Notes: generated by a model not told the origin, from the letters alone. 64,000 nt of DNA from Serratia symbiotica (Periphyllus acericola) (GCF_964019515.1 NZ_OZ026452.1:1550001-1614000); one strand, 5' to 3'. Counted from the first letter of the stretch, positions 40,627 through 51,321 are shown. Translations and numbers: made by a program.

Positions 40627-41498
40627 ATGCGTGTGCTAGTTATTTTGGGTTATCTCGTGGTATGAGGTACGGTTTTTGGCGGATACATGATGGTGGGTGG
40701 CCATCTCGGTGCGCTGTATCAGCCGTCAGAGTTTCTGATTATTGGTGGGGCAGGTATTGGCGCTTTTATCGTCGGCAACAGCGGTAAGGCGATCAAAGCC
40801 ACGGTGCGCGCATTACCCGGGCTGATGCGCGGTTCGAAATACAGCAAGGCTCTGTATATGGATCTGATGGCGTTGCTGTATCTCCTTCTGGCTAAATCAC
40901 GCCAGAAAGGCATGTTGTCTCTTGAGTTTGATATTGATAACCCAAGGGAAAGTGAAATTTTCTCTAAGTATCCGCGCCTCCTTTCTGATAATGTCGCGGT
41001 GGAATTTATCACCGACTATTTAAGACTGATGGTGAGTGGCAACATGAATGCGTTTGAGGTCGAAGCGCTGATGGATGAAGAAATCGAAACTTTCGAACAT
41101 GACAGTGAAGTACCCGCTGGCAGCTTGGGGATATGGATGACTCGCTTCCGGCGTTCGGCATTGTGGCCGCGGTTATGGGGGTGGTGCACGCGCTGGCCTC
41201 GGCTGATCGCCTAGCCACCGAACTGGGGTTACTGATCGCCAATGCGATGGTCGGTACTTTCCTGGGTATTCTGCTGGCCTACGGTTTTATTTCCCCGCTT
41301 TCAGCGGTGTGGAGGCAGAAGAGTGCGGAGACGGTCAATATGATGCAGTGTATCAAAGTGACACTACTGTCCAACATGCACGGCTACGCGCCGCAGATTG
41401 CGGTCGAGTTTGGCCGCAAAAGACTGTACACCACCGAGCGTCCTTCATTCCTTAAGTTGGAAGAGCATGTGCGCCAAGTGAAAGCACCAGCACAATAG
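40627..41498 (+). pseudogene. motA: motA pseudogene (flagellar stator)
   Basis: MotA is the four-helix proton-channel stator subunit. From the ATG at 40627 the frame reads MRVLVILGYLVV and then TGA at codon 13. It resumes GTVFGGYMMVGGHLGALYQP and continues through the cytoplasmic domain to EHDSEVPAGSLG. A shift near 41130 then leads into the third and fourth helices (SLPAFGIVAAVMGVVHAL, ANAMVGTFLGILLAYGFISP) and the end [16 protein letters not shown]. Two lesions. Ordered flhDC-motAB as usual. Confidence 0.93.
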
Positions 41499-41516
41499 GC
41501 GGCAGAAGAAGGAACA

Positions 41517-42397
41517 TGAAACAAGATCATCCGGTGATTGTGTTCAAAAAAAACACAAGGCGGGCCATGGTGGCCACCACGGTGGTTCCTGTAAGATTGC
41601 TTATGCCGATTTTATGACTGCTATGATGGCATTTTTCTTGGTGATGTGGCTCCTGTCGATCGCCAACCCACAACAGTTGACGCAAATCGCCGAGTATTTT
41701 CGCACACAGCTAAAGGTGGCGTTAACCGGCGGTGATAAAAACAGCGCTGAAAGTAGCCCTATCCCAGGTGGTGGCGACGGACCTACCCAGCAGAAAGGGG
41801 CTGGTGAAGAAACATATTGAGTCACCGGAAAAACGCCCTGAAGAGCTAAAGCTGAATAAGCTGCGTGAGAAGCTGGACGAACTGATTGAATCGGACCCGC
41901 ACCTGAAGGCACTGCGCCCACATTTGCTGATCAACCTGATGGATGAAGGACTGAGTATCCAGATCATCGATAGCCAGAATCGGCCGATGTTAAAAATTGG
42001 TAGCGCACAATTGGTAGACTATATGCGCGATATACTGCGAGCGATTGCGCCGATCCTAAACGACCTGCCGAACAAGCCGAATAAAATTAGCCTGTCGGGT
42101 CATACCGATGATATTCCTTATGCTAACGGTGAGCATGGCTACAGCAACTGGGAACTGTCTGCTGATCGTGCCAATGCTTCGCGGCGTGAACTGATCGCGG
42201 GCGGCCTCTCGGAGGGTAAGGTGCTGCGGGTCGTTGGCATGGCGTCTGCCATGAGCCTGAAGCAGCGCGATGCTGATGATGCCATTAACCATCGCATTAC
42301 CGTGCTGGTATTCAATAAGGATACCCAGAAGGAGATTGAACGTGAAAACGCAGAAAGCAACGCGACGGACATCAACCAGCCGGATAGCCTGAAGTAA
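41517..42397 (+). pseudogene. motB: motB pseudogene (flagellar stator)
   Basis: MotB anchors the stator to peptidoglycan. From the ATG at 41517, [12 protein letters not shown] is followed by an extra A in a run of eight. The membrane helix with the proton-binding Asp ([20 protein letters not shown]) is in the shifted frame. A second shift near 41800 returns to a frame with the OmpA-like domain ([57 protein letters not shown]) ending at 42397. A degenerate tail follows. Confidence 0.93.
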
Positions 42398-42761
42398 GTG
42401 ATACCGCCTGCTACGGCCAGTACCGGCTAACAGCAGCTCACCAGCCAAGGAGGAACCTGTAAGCCAGGATGCTGAGGATCAAAAATCTGCTGTTGAGGCA
42501 AAAGCAGTGACCGATTAAGAGAAACCGCAGAACGATGGCCTGAAGGGGGAGGAGAAACGCACTGGTGTGATCGTCACTCAGATGCAGATACGTGAAAGCC
42601 ACTTTCTCTGATACTTTCTGGGAGGGGTGGGATGCCAGCGGTTTTTTTCCTCATTCGGTAAATAACCTACCTTTTTCCCCGTTGTTCTACCAATGGTATC
42701 GGCTTTTTTTTGGCATGCTGGTTGCGATTTTATTCTCTCCCAGCACAGGAACCGACCGTCC
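42398..42761. other. Degenerate region between motB and flhB; chemotaxis operon missing
   Basis: In Serratia the cheA-W-receptor-R-B-Y-Z genes lie between motB and flhB, more than 8 kb. Only about 360 bases remain. They include a possible scrap of the cheZ 3' end (KRTGVIVTQ near 42560), which is tentative. No other chemotaxis sequence can be recognised, so the operon was removed by deletion. Confidence 0.6.
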
Positions 42762-43913
42762 GTGGCTGAAGACAGCGATCTGGAAAAAAGCGAAGCTCCC
42801 ACACAACACAGGGTAGAAAAAGCGCGTGAAGATCGCCAGATCCCTCGTTCACGCGAACTGACCTCCTTACTGATGCTCGTTGCTGGGCCGACGATCATCT
42901 GTATGTCCGGCAACAATATGGCGCAACAACTGGCGATGATGCTGACTCAGGGGCTGAATTTCGACCACAGCATGGTCAGTAACGACAAACAGATGTTGCG
43001 CCAATTGGGTATGCTTCTGCGCCAGGCCGCCTGGACGTTATTACCGATCATGGCAGGGTTGGTACTGGTGGTGATAGCTGCGCCGACGCTGCTCGGCGGT
43101 ATCTTGTTCAGTGGTAAATCGATCAAGTTTGATTTAAAACGTATGAAACCTTTGGCTGGGCTGAAGCGTATTTTTTCCAGCCAGGTGGTGGCGGAACTGC
43201 TGAAAGGAATATTGAAAGCGTCATTAGTGGGGTGGGTCACCAGCCTGTATTTGTGGCACAATTGGGCGGCGATGCTGCATTTGGTAACACAGCGGACGTT
43301 TGAGGCGCTAGGCAATGCGCTACAAATAATTATTTTCTGTGGTCTGCTGGTGGTACTGGGATTGACACCCATGGTGACGTTCGACGTGTTTTATCAACTG
43401 TGGAGTCATTTCAAAAAACTGAAGATGACCAAACAGGATATCCGCGACGAATTCAAAGAGCAGGAAGGTGACCCGTATATCAAGGGACGCCTACGCCAAC
43501 AGCAGCGGACAATCGCCCGGCGTCGCATGATGGCCGATGTGCCCAAGGCGGATGTCATCGTCACCAACCCAACGCACTATGCTGTCGCACTACAGTACAA
43601 CGACAAAAAAATGAGTGCGCCGAAAGTACTGGCTAAAGGAGCTGGTGAAATTGCACTGCGCATTCGCCAACTGGGTTCAGAACATCGTATCCCCCTGTTT
43701 GATGCCCCGCCATTGGCGCGCGCGCTGTATCGACACAGCGAGATTGGGCAACATATCCCAGCCATCCTGTATGCCGCAGTTGCCGAGGTACTGGCCTGGG
43801 TTTATCAATTGCGCCGCTGGCGGCGAGAAGGCGGTATAATACCGAAAAAACCTGAAAATCTACCGGTGCCAGAAGCACTGGATTTTGCTGGAGAGAACAA
43901 CTCTGATGGCTAA
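42762..43913 (+). CDS. flhB: Flagellar type III export switch protein FlhB
   Basis: FlhB is the export-gate component that switches substrate class from rod/hook to filament after autocleavage. I start at the GTG 42762 (AEDSDLEKSEAPTQHRVEKA), the family start, giving 383 residues. Four membrane segments are followed by the linker DIRDEFKEQEGDPYIKGRLR and the autocleavage motif NPTH (about residue 269, in VIVTNPTHYAVALQY), then LARALYRHSEIGQHIPAILY. The frame is intact, although the usual KAREEGQIP reads KAREDRQIP. Its stop overlaps the flhA start by 8 bases. With flhA broken the export gate cannot work, so this is probably a gene not yet hit. Confidence 0.92.
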   Translation: MAEDSDLEKSEAPTQHRVEKAREDRQIPRSRELTSLLMLVAGPTIICMSGNNMAQQLAMMLTQGLNFDHSMVSNDKQMLRQLGMLLRQAAWTLLPIMAGLVLVVIAAPTLLGGILFSGKSIKFDLKRMKPLAGLKRIFSSQVVAELLKGILKASLVGWVTSLYLWHNWAAMLHLVTQRTFEALGNALQIIIFCGLLVVLGLTPMVTFDVFYQLWSHFKKLKMTKQDIRDEFKEQEGDPYIKGRLRQQQRTIARRRMMADVPKADVIVTNPTHYAVALQYNDKKMSAPKVLAKGAGEIALRIRQLGSEHRIPLFDAPPLARALYRHSEIGQHIPAILYAAVAEVLAWVYQLRRWRREGGIIPKKPENLPVPEALDFAGENNSDG

Positions 43914-45696
43914 TCTGGCCTCCTTGCTTCGTTTGCCGGGTAATATTAAAGATACGCAGTGGAAGGTACTGGCTGGCCCGATATTGATCTTGATGATCTT
44001 ATCAATGATGGTGTTGCCACTGCCTGCGCTTATCCTTGATCTGCTGTTCACCTTCAATATCGCGTTGTCGATTATGGTGCTTCTGGTTGCGATGTTTACC
44101 CAGCGCACGCTGGAGTTCGCCGACTTCCCAGCCATCCTGTTGTTCTCGACCCTTTTGCGGCTATGACTTAATGTGGCGTCGACGCGCATCATACTGATGG
44201 AAGGGCATACTGGTTCGGTTGCCGCAGGCCGTGTGGTAGAGGCTTTCGGCCATTTCCTGGTCGGCGGCAATTTCGCCATCGGCATCATAGTTTTTGTCAT
44301 CTTGGTATTGATCAACTTTATGGTGATCACTAAAGGTGCCGGGCGTATCGCCGAAGTAGGGGCGCGCTTTGTACTTGACGGCATGCTGGGCAAACAGATG
44401 GCGATCGACGCTGATCTTAACGCGGGCCTAATCGGTGAAGAAGAAGCGAAAAAGCGCAGTGCTGATGTCACACAGGAAGCCGATTTCTACGGATTAATGG
44501 ACGGTGCCAGTAAGTTCGTACGGGGTGATGCGGTCGCCGGCCTGATGATCATGGTATTGAACGTGGTGGGAGGGCTGTTGTTCGGCGTGATCCAGCACGG
44601 TATGGCGATGTGTACGGCGGCGTAAAGTTATACGTTGTTGACCATTGGCGATGGGTTGGTGGCGCAAATCCCCGCGATAGTGATCTCTACCGCAGCCGGT
44701 GTGATCGTCACTCGCGTGACGACCGATCAGGACGTGGGAGAGCAGATGGTTGGCCAACTATTCAATAACCCACTGGTCATGCTGCTCAGTGCCGGAGTGC
44801 TAGGGTTGTTGGGCCTGGTACCAGGTATGCCGAACCTGGTGTTCCTGCTGTTTACTGCTGTCTTGCTTAGACTGGCCTGGTGGCTGCGTGGGCGTGAGCA
44901 ACAGGCACCCAAGATGGTGGAAGCGCCAGTAGCGCAGGAAAATCCGCAGGCCTCCGAAGCTAGCTGGTCTGACGTACAAATGGAGGATCTGCTGGGCTTG
45001 GAAGTCGGTTACCGATTGATCCCGATGGTCGATTTTCAACAGAACGGCGCGCTGCTTGGGCACGTATCCGTGGCATCCGTAAAAAATTCGCCCAGGATAT
45101 GGGCTTACCTGCCGCCGGTGGTGCACATCCGCGACAACCTAGAGCTACCGCCCGCCAGCTACCGCATCCTGATGAAAGGAGTAGAGAATTGGCAGTGGAG
45201 AGGCGCATCCGGGTCGCTGGCTGGCGATTAACCCCTGCAACGCCGCGTGCGAGCTGGCAGGAGACAAGACTATCGATCCGGCCTTTGGGCTAGAGGCAGT
45301 ATGGATCGACAGTGCATTGCGTGAACAAGCACAGATCCAGGGGTTTACCGTAGTGGAAGCCAGCACGGTGGTGGCTACGCATCTCAACCTCCTGATTGGC
45401 CAGTTCGCCAGTGAGTTGTTTGGTCGGCAGGAAACCCAGCAGCTACTAGATCGTGTCTCGCAGGAGATGCCAAAACTGACTGAAGACTTCGTGCCGGGTG
45501 TGGTGTCACTGACCACACTACATAAAGTGTTGCAAAACCTGCTGGCAGAACGGGTATTGATCCGTTATATGCGCACCATCATTGAAATGCTGGCGGAGCA
45601 TGCGCCAATGCAAAGCGATCCTTATGAACTGACTGCAGTGGTACGTGTGGCGCTAGGGCATGCGATCACTCAACAGTGGTTCCCAGGCAGCGTCTA
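43906..45696 (+). pseudogene. flhA: flhA pseudogene (flagellar export gate)
   Basis: FlhA forms the nonameric export gate. From the ATG at 43906 the membrane domain reads LASLLRLPGNIKDTQWKVLA to FPAILLFSTLLRL, with TGA at about 44166. Then [40 protein letters not shown] and TAA at 44623-44625. The loop and C-terminal cytosolic domain follow (LLGLEVGYRLIPMVDFQQNG) with a shift near 45060 and another near 45190. The last piece ends VALGHAITQQWFPG, where the gene is cut and joined to flhE; about 100 C-terminal residues are lost. Confidence 0.93.
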
Positions 45697-46025
45697 GATC
45701 TTGGGTAGCTAAAGGGCCGGGGGTGATGCTGGATCAGGGCGGAATGCGTGGTGAATCCGCTGAGTTAAGGGCACCGAATGCCTTGCCCGCTGGTAATGCG
45801 CGCATTACCAGCGTCAGGTGGCGCTACCGCCTGCTATCCGTCGAGCCGGTCGGCCTGCAAGTGCAGTTATGCACCCTGAACTGCTGTATTCTGCTGGGGA
45901 GCGGCAGTGGCAGCAGCACCGGTTTGCAGGGTGAACCCGCCAATTCATCGTTTCGCTTTATCTACTACGTGCAGTCGCGTGGCGGGCTAAATCCGCCGTT
46001 ACGGGTGATTGCCAACTACGAGTAA
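45685..46025 (+). pseudogene. flhE: flhE pseudogene, 5' end deleted
   Basis: FlhE is a small periplasmic protein that prevents proton leakage through the export gate. The mature part GSWVAKGPGVMLDQGGMRG, ARITSVRWRYRLLSVEPVGL, LQVQLCTLNCCILL (the paired Cys) and LNPPLRVIANYE is present to its normal stop (46023-46025). The start codon and signal peptide are missing: a deletion joins the flhA codon for Pro-Gly directly to this sequence in another frame. It could not be exported or initiated normally. Confidence 0.85.
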
Positions 46026-46329
46026 AGTAAATGTGCATGTCCTGGTAATATTTGCCATCCCGCCACTTGATACTGCCTGCATGCTTTGCGCACCCTGAGT
46101 TCACTTGGTCAATAAGTGAGAAATCAGTATGCAGATCTCGGGGGACCAGGCTGTGTTCGGCAATTGCACCTGAGCACCGCTGGGGCCATTTACAGATGCA
46201 GCAAGGTGCGGACGGGTTGGTGGGCCAAATAAGTGGCTAGTCATATCTAGAGGGACTAGCTCTTCGGGGTGTTCCCCAAAAGCTTGTCGGGTTTGAGTAT
46301 AGGCTCTACCCCCTCCGCCTTGAAGAAGG
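46026..46329. other. Unassigned stretch between flhE and the M60-like relic
   Basis: About 300 bases with short open frames on both strands (for example 46101-46403 on minus) that match nothing I know and lack ribosome sites. Probably decayed intergenic or upstream coding sequence. Confidence 0.4.
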
Positions 46330-47441
46330 CTTAGCTGGACTATCATCAGCAAGACCTGTTTGTTAAAGCTGCCATGCTCTCGCAGGGATCTCACCTTTGG
46401 CAAAGATTTTTATGCCCGCTTGGGACCCGCTTGGGAAAAGTGTATCGCGAAATTCCGGAAAATCAGCAACCTAAAAGTTCTGATGCTAAAGTTCAGCGCT
46501 TCATTTTAGAAACCAGCCGCCTGTCAGGTTATGACCTCACGTTGTTTTATGAAAAGTGGGGATTACCACTAACCCAGGATACGATAGATAAAATCAAATA
46601 GCTATCCTTGCCCTGGATGACCGATGCTATCTGGGAAAACCGGAACAGCCGTATCAAATTTGATTACTCTAAATCACAAGAAGTCGCTGAGCCGAAGGTT
46701 ACTCTGAGCCGTACCACCATTGATGCTATCGCCACAGAAGGCTCCGGTTACCTCTATAGTGTCAGTGCGAGTGCGAACCAAGAGAATGTGGCCTACCAGT
46801 GTGAAAGGGTTTCGGGTAACGATAAAATTACCGCCAAAACGCCTAATGTTGCCAAAATGGACATCGTGATACCGGTAGGCTTGACAAACACCGAAGCCAA
46901 CTTCCGCTTAACGGCAACCAATGAGGCGGGTAAAACCGGCGAGGCATTCGTTAAGATAACAGTTAGCGCACCCCAGGTCGTCATCACTGGCAACGATCAA
47001 ATGCAAATCGGCAAACCTATTACCTTAGCGGCCAAAGCCAACTTTGACTCTAACCAGGGCAATGTTCAATACCTGTGGTCACTGACCCACAATGGCACCA
47101 CTATCCCAGAAGGTATTAGCTACAACGGCCTAATCAGCGATAAGCTCAATGCGGGGAATTATGTTGCTCATGTGACGGCTCAACAGGATTCAGGCCATCG
47201 TCGTGCGCAATCAAGTCATCGCTTCTAAATTATCGGTAGTGGCAATATTCCTTCCGACAAGTATCCCAGCTATAAAGAAGGGACAAAGTATGAAGCTGGC
47301 ACTATTGTGAAAAGTACCAACGGCGGCTTTTATCAGTGTAAACCCTGGCCTTACACCGGCTGTTGCTCTGGTGCCGCATGGGCTTACGCGCCAGGTACCG
47401 GTTTATACTGGCAGGAAGCCTGGACTGCGGTTAAGCAGTAA
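46330..47441 (+). pseudogene. Relic of a secreted M60/enhancin-like peptidase with a C-terminal chitin-binding domain
   Basis: The 3' part of a large secreted protein. Pieces in successive frames: LTFGKDFYARLGP near 46395 (out of frame with the next), VYREIPENQQPKSSDAKVQR, ILETSRLSGYDLTLFYEKWG, typical of the M60/enhancin catalytic domain C-terminal helix region. Then two Ig-like beta domains (ITVSAPQVVITGNDQ, IGKPITLAAKANF) and, after another shift near 47205, a type-3 chitin-binding module (KYEAGTIVKSTNGGFYQCKP, YAPGTGLYWQEAW). The zinc-binding HExxH part lies upstream and is missing. M60-type proteins degrade mucins and insect peritrophic matrix in other bacteria; here it is dead. Confidence 0.75.
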
Positions 47442-47617
47442 TGATTGAGTAATGCGTCAAAAAAAGAATGCTTAAGCCACCTTTTTCAAAACTCGATCTG
47501 CGCGCCCAGCTCAATGACCCGGCTGGGCGTTGCAGTATCTCCAATAATAATATGTGGTTAGAAAAAGACAGGCATAGCATTATGTGGTTTATTTATTTTT
47601 CGTAATGTCACTAGCGG
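47442..47617. other. Spacer after the M60-like relic
   Basis: No gene. GCCCAGC-(11)-GCTGGGC at about 47500-47525 is a hairpin without a T run; it may be an old terminator of the upstream gene. Confidence 0.35.
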
Positions 47618-47739
47618 GTAAGCGTAAACCCAGTGTCGTATGTAGTCATTAAGCCCATGCTTGTATTAGACACCCACCTGTTACAGACGAACGTCTAAGT
47701 ATGGAATCTCAATCCTGGTAAAAATAACTCTTAAAAATT

Positions 47740-48926
47740 AGGCTCTTCCACCCAGGTTGCGGAAGACCCATTCTACCTGACCTTCATCGCAGCAGTAGCA
47801 TAGCGCTTCCCACTGCTTCAGTGCATAAGCGAAAGCCTCACCCAGATGGGATTTCTTCGATAACGCTGCGCTTTTTTCTAACAGCCAGTCATGCAGGGAT
47901 GTCAGCAACGGTTTGCTACGGTTTTGACTGATGGCGAGACATTCTACTGCAGGGCGACCACGTATTTCCTCCTAGATGGCGTGTAGCTTACCGATACGTT
48001 TCAGCGCTTCCTCTGCGGTTGCCGTTCGGGTACTGATTTAGACATCGTGGATTTTACGGCGAGCATTAGCCCCAGCACGCCGCTTTGCGCAGCGGGTCGC
48101 CTTCATGCTCTGCCTGGGGCCAGTACCGGAACTGGCGTATGATCCTTGTGAAGTTTGCAGCTGTCGATCACATAGAGGTACAACGCTTCGTCCAATGGAG
48201 CCATTAACCGGCAGCAGGAGTCCACCCAGTTGGATAGCAGTGCACTGCTCAGCTCTGCACCCTGGCGGGCAAAGATTTCAGTCTGCCGGTAAAGCGGCAT
48301 ATGTTCACAGTATTTGCTCGTTAACACCCTGGCCAGAAGACCAGGCCCGGCGATACGCCGGTCGATGGGACGCGATGGCGCAGGCGCTTCAACGATACAG
48401 TCACATCTGATACACGCCTTTTTTACCCTGACGGTGCGGATCATCTTCAGCGCGCTGGAGACCCGTTCCAGTTGCTCCGCGCTGACTTCGCCGAGGTATT
48501 TGATATCGTTACCGTATTCCAGGCAACCGGTTTCAGCTGGCTCCAGCCGATGTATCTCACGGGGAAGATGTTCAGGAAGGGGACGACGGTGCCGGGACTG
48601 GCGAAGCTGGCGGGGAACCTGTGGATCGTCCTCCCGGCCTTTGTAACGATCGCTTTGCTGCTCCTGTTGTTTCAGTAGAGCTTCGGCTTCTTCAACCTGC
48701 CTGCGGAGTTTTTCACAGCGGGTGCCGAACAGCATCCGGCGCAGTTTTTCTATCTGCGCCTGCAGGTTCTCTATTTCGCGTTCTTCGTTCTCTTGATTTT
48801 CTCTTCGGCTCGCGTCAGCGCCGAACGCAGGAACGCCTCAGTCTCTGAAACGAGGCTGAGCTGACTGTCTTTCTGGAGAAGCGCATCTTCCAGCGCGGCG
48901 ATACGGGTGAGAGAGTCCTGACACAT
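47740..48926 (-). pseudogene. tnpC: IS66 tnpC pseudogene (transposase)
   Basis: From about 48926: CQDSLTRIAALEDALLQKD, a coiled coil, then LRRMLFGTRCEKLRRQVEEA, the motif LEYGNDIKYLGEVSAEQLER (zinc-finger region) and FTSKYCEHMPLYRQ-type sequence (LTSKYCEHMPLYRQTEIFAR), NWVDSCCRLMAPLDEALYLY. A frameshift lies near 48760, and the catalytic centre after DSCKLHKDHTPVPVLAPG is largely deleted. The last 360 bases are only loosely recognisable. Confidence 0.82.
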
Positions 48927-48956
48927 GGCATCATTGATAATGCGGCTATGCTCTTT

Positions 48957-49303
48957 TTATAACATTATCAGTGAGTTAAGCAGTGATGTTTTAGGTTGCC
49001 GCCAGTCCAGTTTATCGAGAAACATGGCGAGTTGTGAGCGGGTAATGGCGATTTTGCCGTCGCGGACGGCTGGCCAGGCTAGCCTTCTTCCAGACGTGTG
49101 GTAAACAGGCATAGGCCATCAGTATCAGCCCAAAGGATCTTTACGGTATCGCCACGTTGTTCCCGAAAGATGAACATATGGCCGGATAACGGATTTTCAT
49201 CAAGAACGTGCTGTATCTGTTCGCCCAGGCTGTTGAAGGATTTACGCCTATCCTTGACGCCAGCAACCAGCCAGATACGGGTGCCTGACGGGAGGGATAT
49301 CAT
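48957..49303 (-). pseudogene. tnpB: IS66 tnpB pseudogene
   Basis: MISLPSGTRIWLVAGVKDRR, then NSLGEQIQHVLDENPLSGHM and KILWADTDGLCLFTTRLEEG is the IS66 Orf2 (TnpB) protein. A small deletion with TAG near 49079 shifts the frame; the rest (WPAVRDGKIAITRSQLAMFL, then DKLDWRQPKTSLLNSLIML) is out of frame to about 48957. The start overlaps the tnpA stop. Confidence 0.85.
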
Positions 49304-49436
49304 CGTATCCTCTCGGTCAGCTCACGGAGCAGCACGGTCAGCATCTCAGGTGACGGGTTTTCCAGCGTCATTTTACCGTGGCGGAACCCTAGGCAGAAGG
49401 AGGCCGCATTTAGCGTTGGTAACTGACCCGGGTCTG

Positions 49437-50510
49437 GGCTTTGTTGAATAAATCGGATTTGGAATAAAAGAGTCCCCTGAATGGGCAGCTTTCAGGCAAG
49501 GCGTACACTTTCTGGCATACCGGCGAGCGGCATCTTGTTTAATGCACAGATCATGGCCAGCGCCTCTGCAACTTGCCCATGATAATCTCGCAGCGACAGG
49601 TGACCACCAAATAGCTGTTTTACTCTGTACCTCGCTGTTGCCGCTATCGAACGTCGGTGGTAGCCTGTGATACTTTTCCACCGTGTGTTATCTCCGGTAA
49701 CGCGCCGGTTCGCCACCGCTTGATTTCGCTCTGCATAGTCTGCCGACCAATAACGGGCTCCGCTGCTGGGCGCTATTAACGCCTTGAGCTTCTTGCCCCT
49801 TAACTCATCATCACACACTCGCGTATCCTAAGCCCGATCCGCCGAGGCGACTTTGATGTTACGGTACCTCTGGCGGATAAGACCTGGGAAGGCTTCGGTA
49901 TCGGTGACATTGCTCAAGGAAAGGTCAGCACAGATGACCTCATGTGTTTCTGTATCTACGGCCAAATGCAGTTTTCGCCAGATCCGCCATTTTTCGTGAC
50001 CGTGTTTTTTTACCTTCCACTCGCCTTCACCCAATACGTTGAGCCCGCTAGAGTCGATAACGAGGTGCGCAATTTCACCCGGCATTGCGGTTTTAAACGG
50101 GACATGGCCGGACTTTGCCCGCTTACTGATGCAGGTGTCGTCCGGGCAGTTCAACGGCACTTTGATCAGTGTGACAATGGAGTCGAAGAAGCCCTGGAGG
50201 GCGCGAAGTGTCAGGCCGAAAATCCGTTTCAGCATCAATACACTGGTGATTGCCATTACGATGTTCATTGCCATATCGGAATAATGTTGTCGGCGACCAC
50301 GCAGAGAAGGTTTTGCCTCGCAGTACCAGGCGTGAAGTGCCGTTTCATCCACCGAGAAAGTGAGTAAACCCCGAGTGATAAGGGCGTTGTTGTAAGCCTT
50401 CCAGTTGGTGATGTTAAACTTTTGCTGGGCCACGGAATGTCGCTATTTTGACAGAAGGAGAGTGATCTGATCCTCGTGCCGGCAAAAAGTTCGATTTATT
50501 CAACAACGCC
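49437..50510 (-). mobile_element. IS903-like IS5-family element, copy 6, with intact ends and 9-bp target duplication
   Basis: Complete element of 1074 bp with both terminal repeats, flanked on both sides by the identical 9-mer CCGGGTCTG (49428-49436 and 50511-50519), the target-duplication size expected for IS903-type elements. The transposase frame is open from 50433 to the shared amber codon (49828-49830), includes an 18-bp insertion adding MNIVMA, and continues past the amber to the C terminus with the catalytic Glu replaced by Ala (GYHRRSIAATARYRVK). It interrupts the IS66 tnpA. The target duplication shows true transposition, so a transposase acted in trans or the amber gene was functional in some way. 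Confidence 0.95.
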
Positions 50511-50592
50511 CCGGGTCTGTATTCATCCCGTCTGATGATGCCGGATCAGGTATCACCTCAACAGGCAGCAATGTCGATGATGATGAAAGCGT

Positions 50593-50860
50593 CTAGTGTT
50601 GCCTTAAGGCGGCGTGATACGCGGCCTTCATGGCCGGTACAAAGTGCATGCCTGGGCGGCATTCTGTTTCGCAGATTTCCAGCGCATCGTTTGCATCGTT
50701 CTTCTTGCTTCTGACAAACGCTTTCATATGCTGGGCAGGGATAAGTCTTACGCTATATCCCATAGAACTGAGTATTCGCCCCCAGAAATGAAAGGTTAAA
50801 CAGGCCTCCATCGCAATTAATGCAGTTAGTAAAAGTATGGCACCGGCTACGTTAGTCAGG
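50593..50860 (-). pseudogene. IS110-family transposase fragment
   Basis: The frame reads AMEACLTFHFWGRILSSMG, then RLIPAQHMKAFVRSKKNDAN and DALEICETECRPGMHFVP. The MEA...HFW and KNDxxDA motifs are the first acidic blocks of the DEDD transposases of IS110-type elements. The start is missing on the right, and on the left it is cut after MHFVP, next to the IS66 element. Dead fragment. Confidence 0.82.
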
Positions 50861-51040
50861 GGCGTCCATCACATAACTACACACACAAAATTTTCAGGAG
50901 AAATTTTTAATGTCGCTTGCCACTGCCCGTTAGGGCAGGTTGCAGAAAGGCACACCATAAAAAATGGTCTACGAAATTTCTCTTTCCAGCGCGTAGGCCA
51001 TTTCGCGCCGGATACCCCGCTATGCTGAGGATATTATAGA

Positions 51041-51087
51041 GACGAAAAAAGCCGTATCTCTTTGAGAGCGGTACGGCTTTTTTCGTC
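51041..51087. terminator. Strong bidirectional terminator
   Basis: GACGAAAAAAGCCGTA and TACGGCTTTTTTCGTC form a perfect 16-bp stem with A and T runs suited to termination in either direction. It lies downstream of tRNA-Asp, which is read leftwards. Confidence 0.92.
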
Positions 51088-51119
51088 CAGAGGTATAAGA
51101 ATACCCCAGAATAAATAAG

Positions 51120-51196
51120 TGGCGGAACGGACGGGGCTCGAACCCGCGACCCCCTGCGTGACAGGCAGGTATTCTAGCCAGCTGAACTACCGCTCC
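51120..51196 (-). tRNA. tRNA-Asp (GTC)
   Basis: Reverse complement begins GGAGCGGTAGTTCAGCTGG and ends GTTCGAGCCCCGTCCGTTCC-GCCA. The anticodon GTC lies in CCTGTCACGC (complement of 51160-51162), with a paired acceptor stem GGAGCGG/CCGTTCC, a normal T arm and an encoded CCA. The E. coli aspV gene occupies the same place next to dnaQ. Looks functional. Confidence 0.97.
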
Positions 51197-51321
51197 ACGC
51201 CATTCCCTCTTACGTGGGAAAGAGGAAAATAATACGGATGCACTTCAGTTCCGTCAATGCCTTTTTTTCAACACATGAACCGTTTGCACAGTTTTTCAGC
51301 GAAGCCCACGTAAATGCCGTT

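Larger units (their letters stand above)
47618..50590 (-). mobile_element. IS66-family element, interrupted by IS copy 6
   Basis: Read leftwards, the element has the IS66 order: tnpA C-terminal part (from about 50590), tnpB (start 49303) and tnpC (from about 48926). GTAAGCGTAAACCC at 47618 resembles an IS66 terminal repeat and probably marks its left boundary. The other end is lost next to an IS110 fragment. IS copy 6 sits inside the tnpA reading frame. All three genes are damaged. Confidence 0.8.

Noticed and set aside
42540..42600. Confident cheZ remnant between motB and flhB
   Set aside because: Only about nine residues resemble the CheZ C-terminal region, too few to call a gene.
46101..46403. 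Minus-strand open frame of 100 codons next to the M60-like relic
   Set aside because: No ribosome site, no recognisable domain and atypical composition; it overlaps the plus-strand M60 relic.
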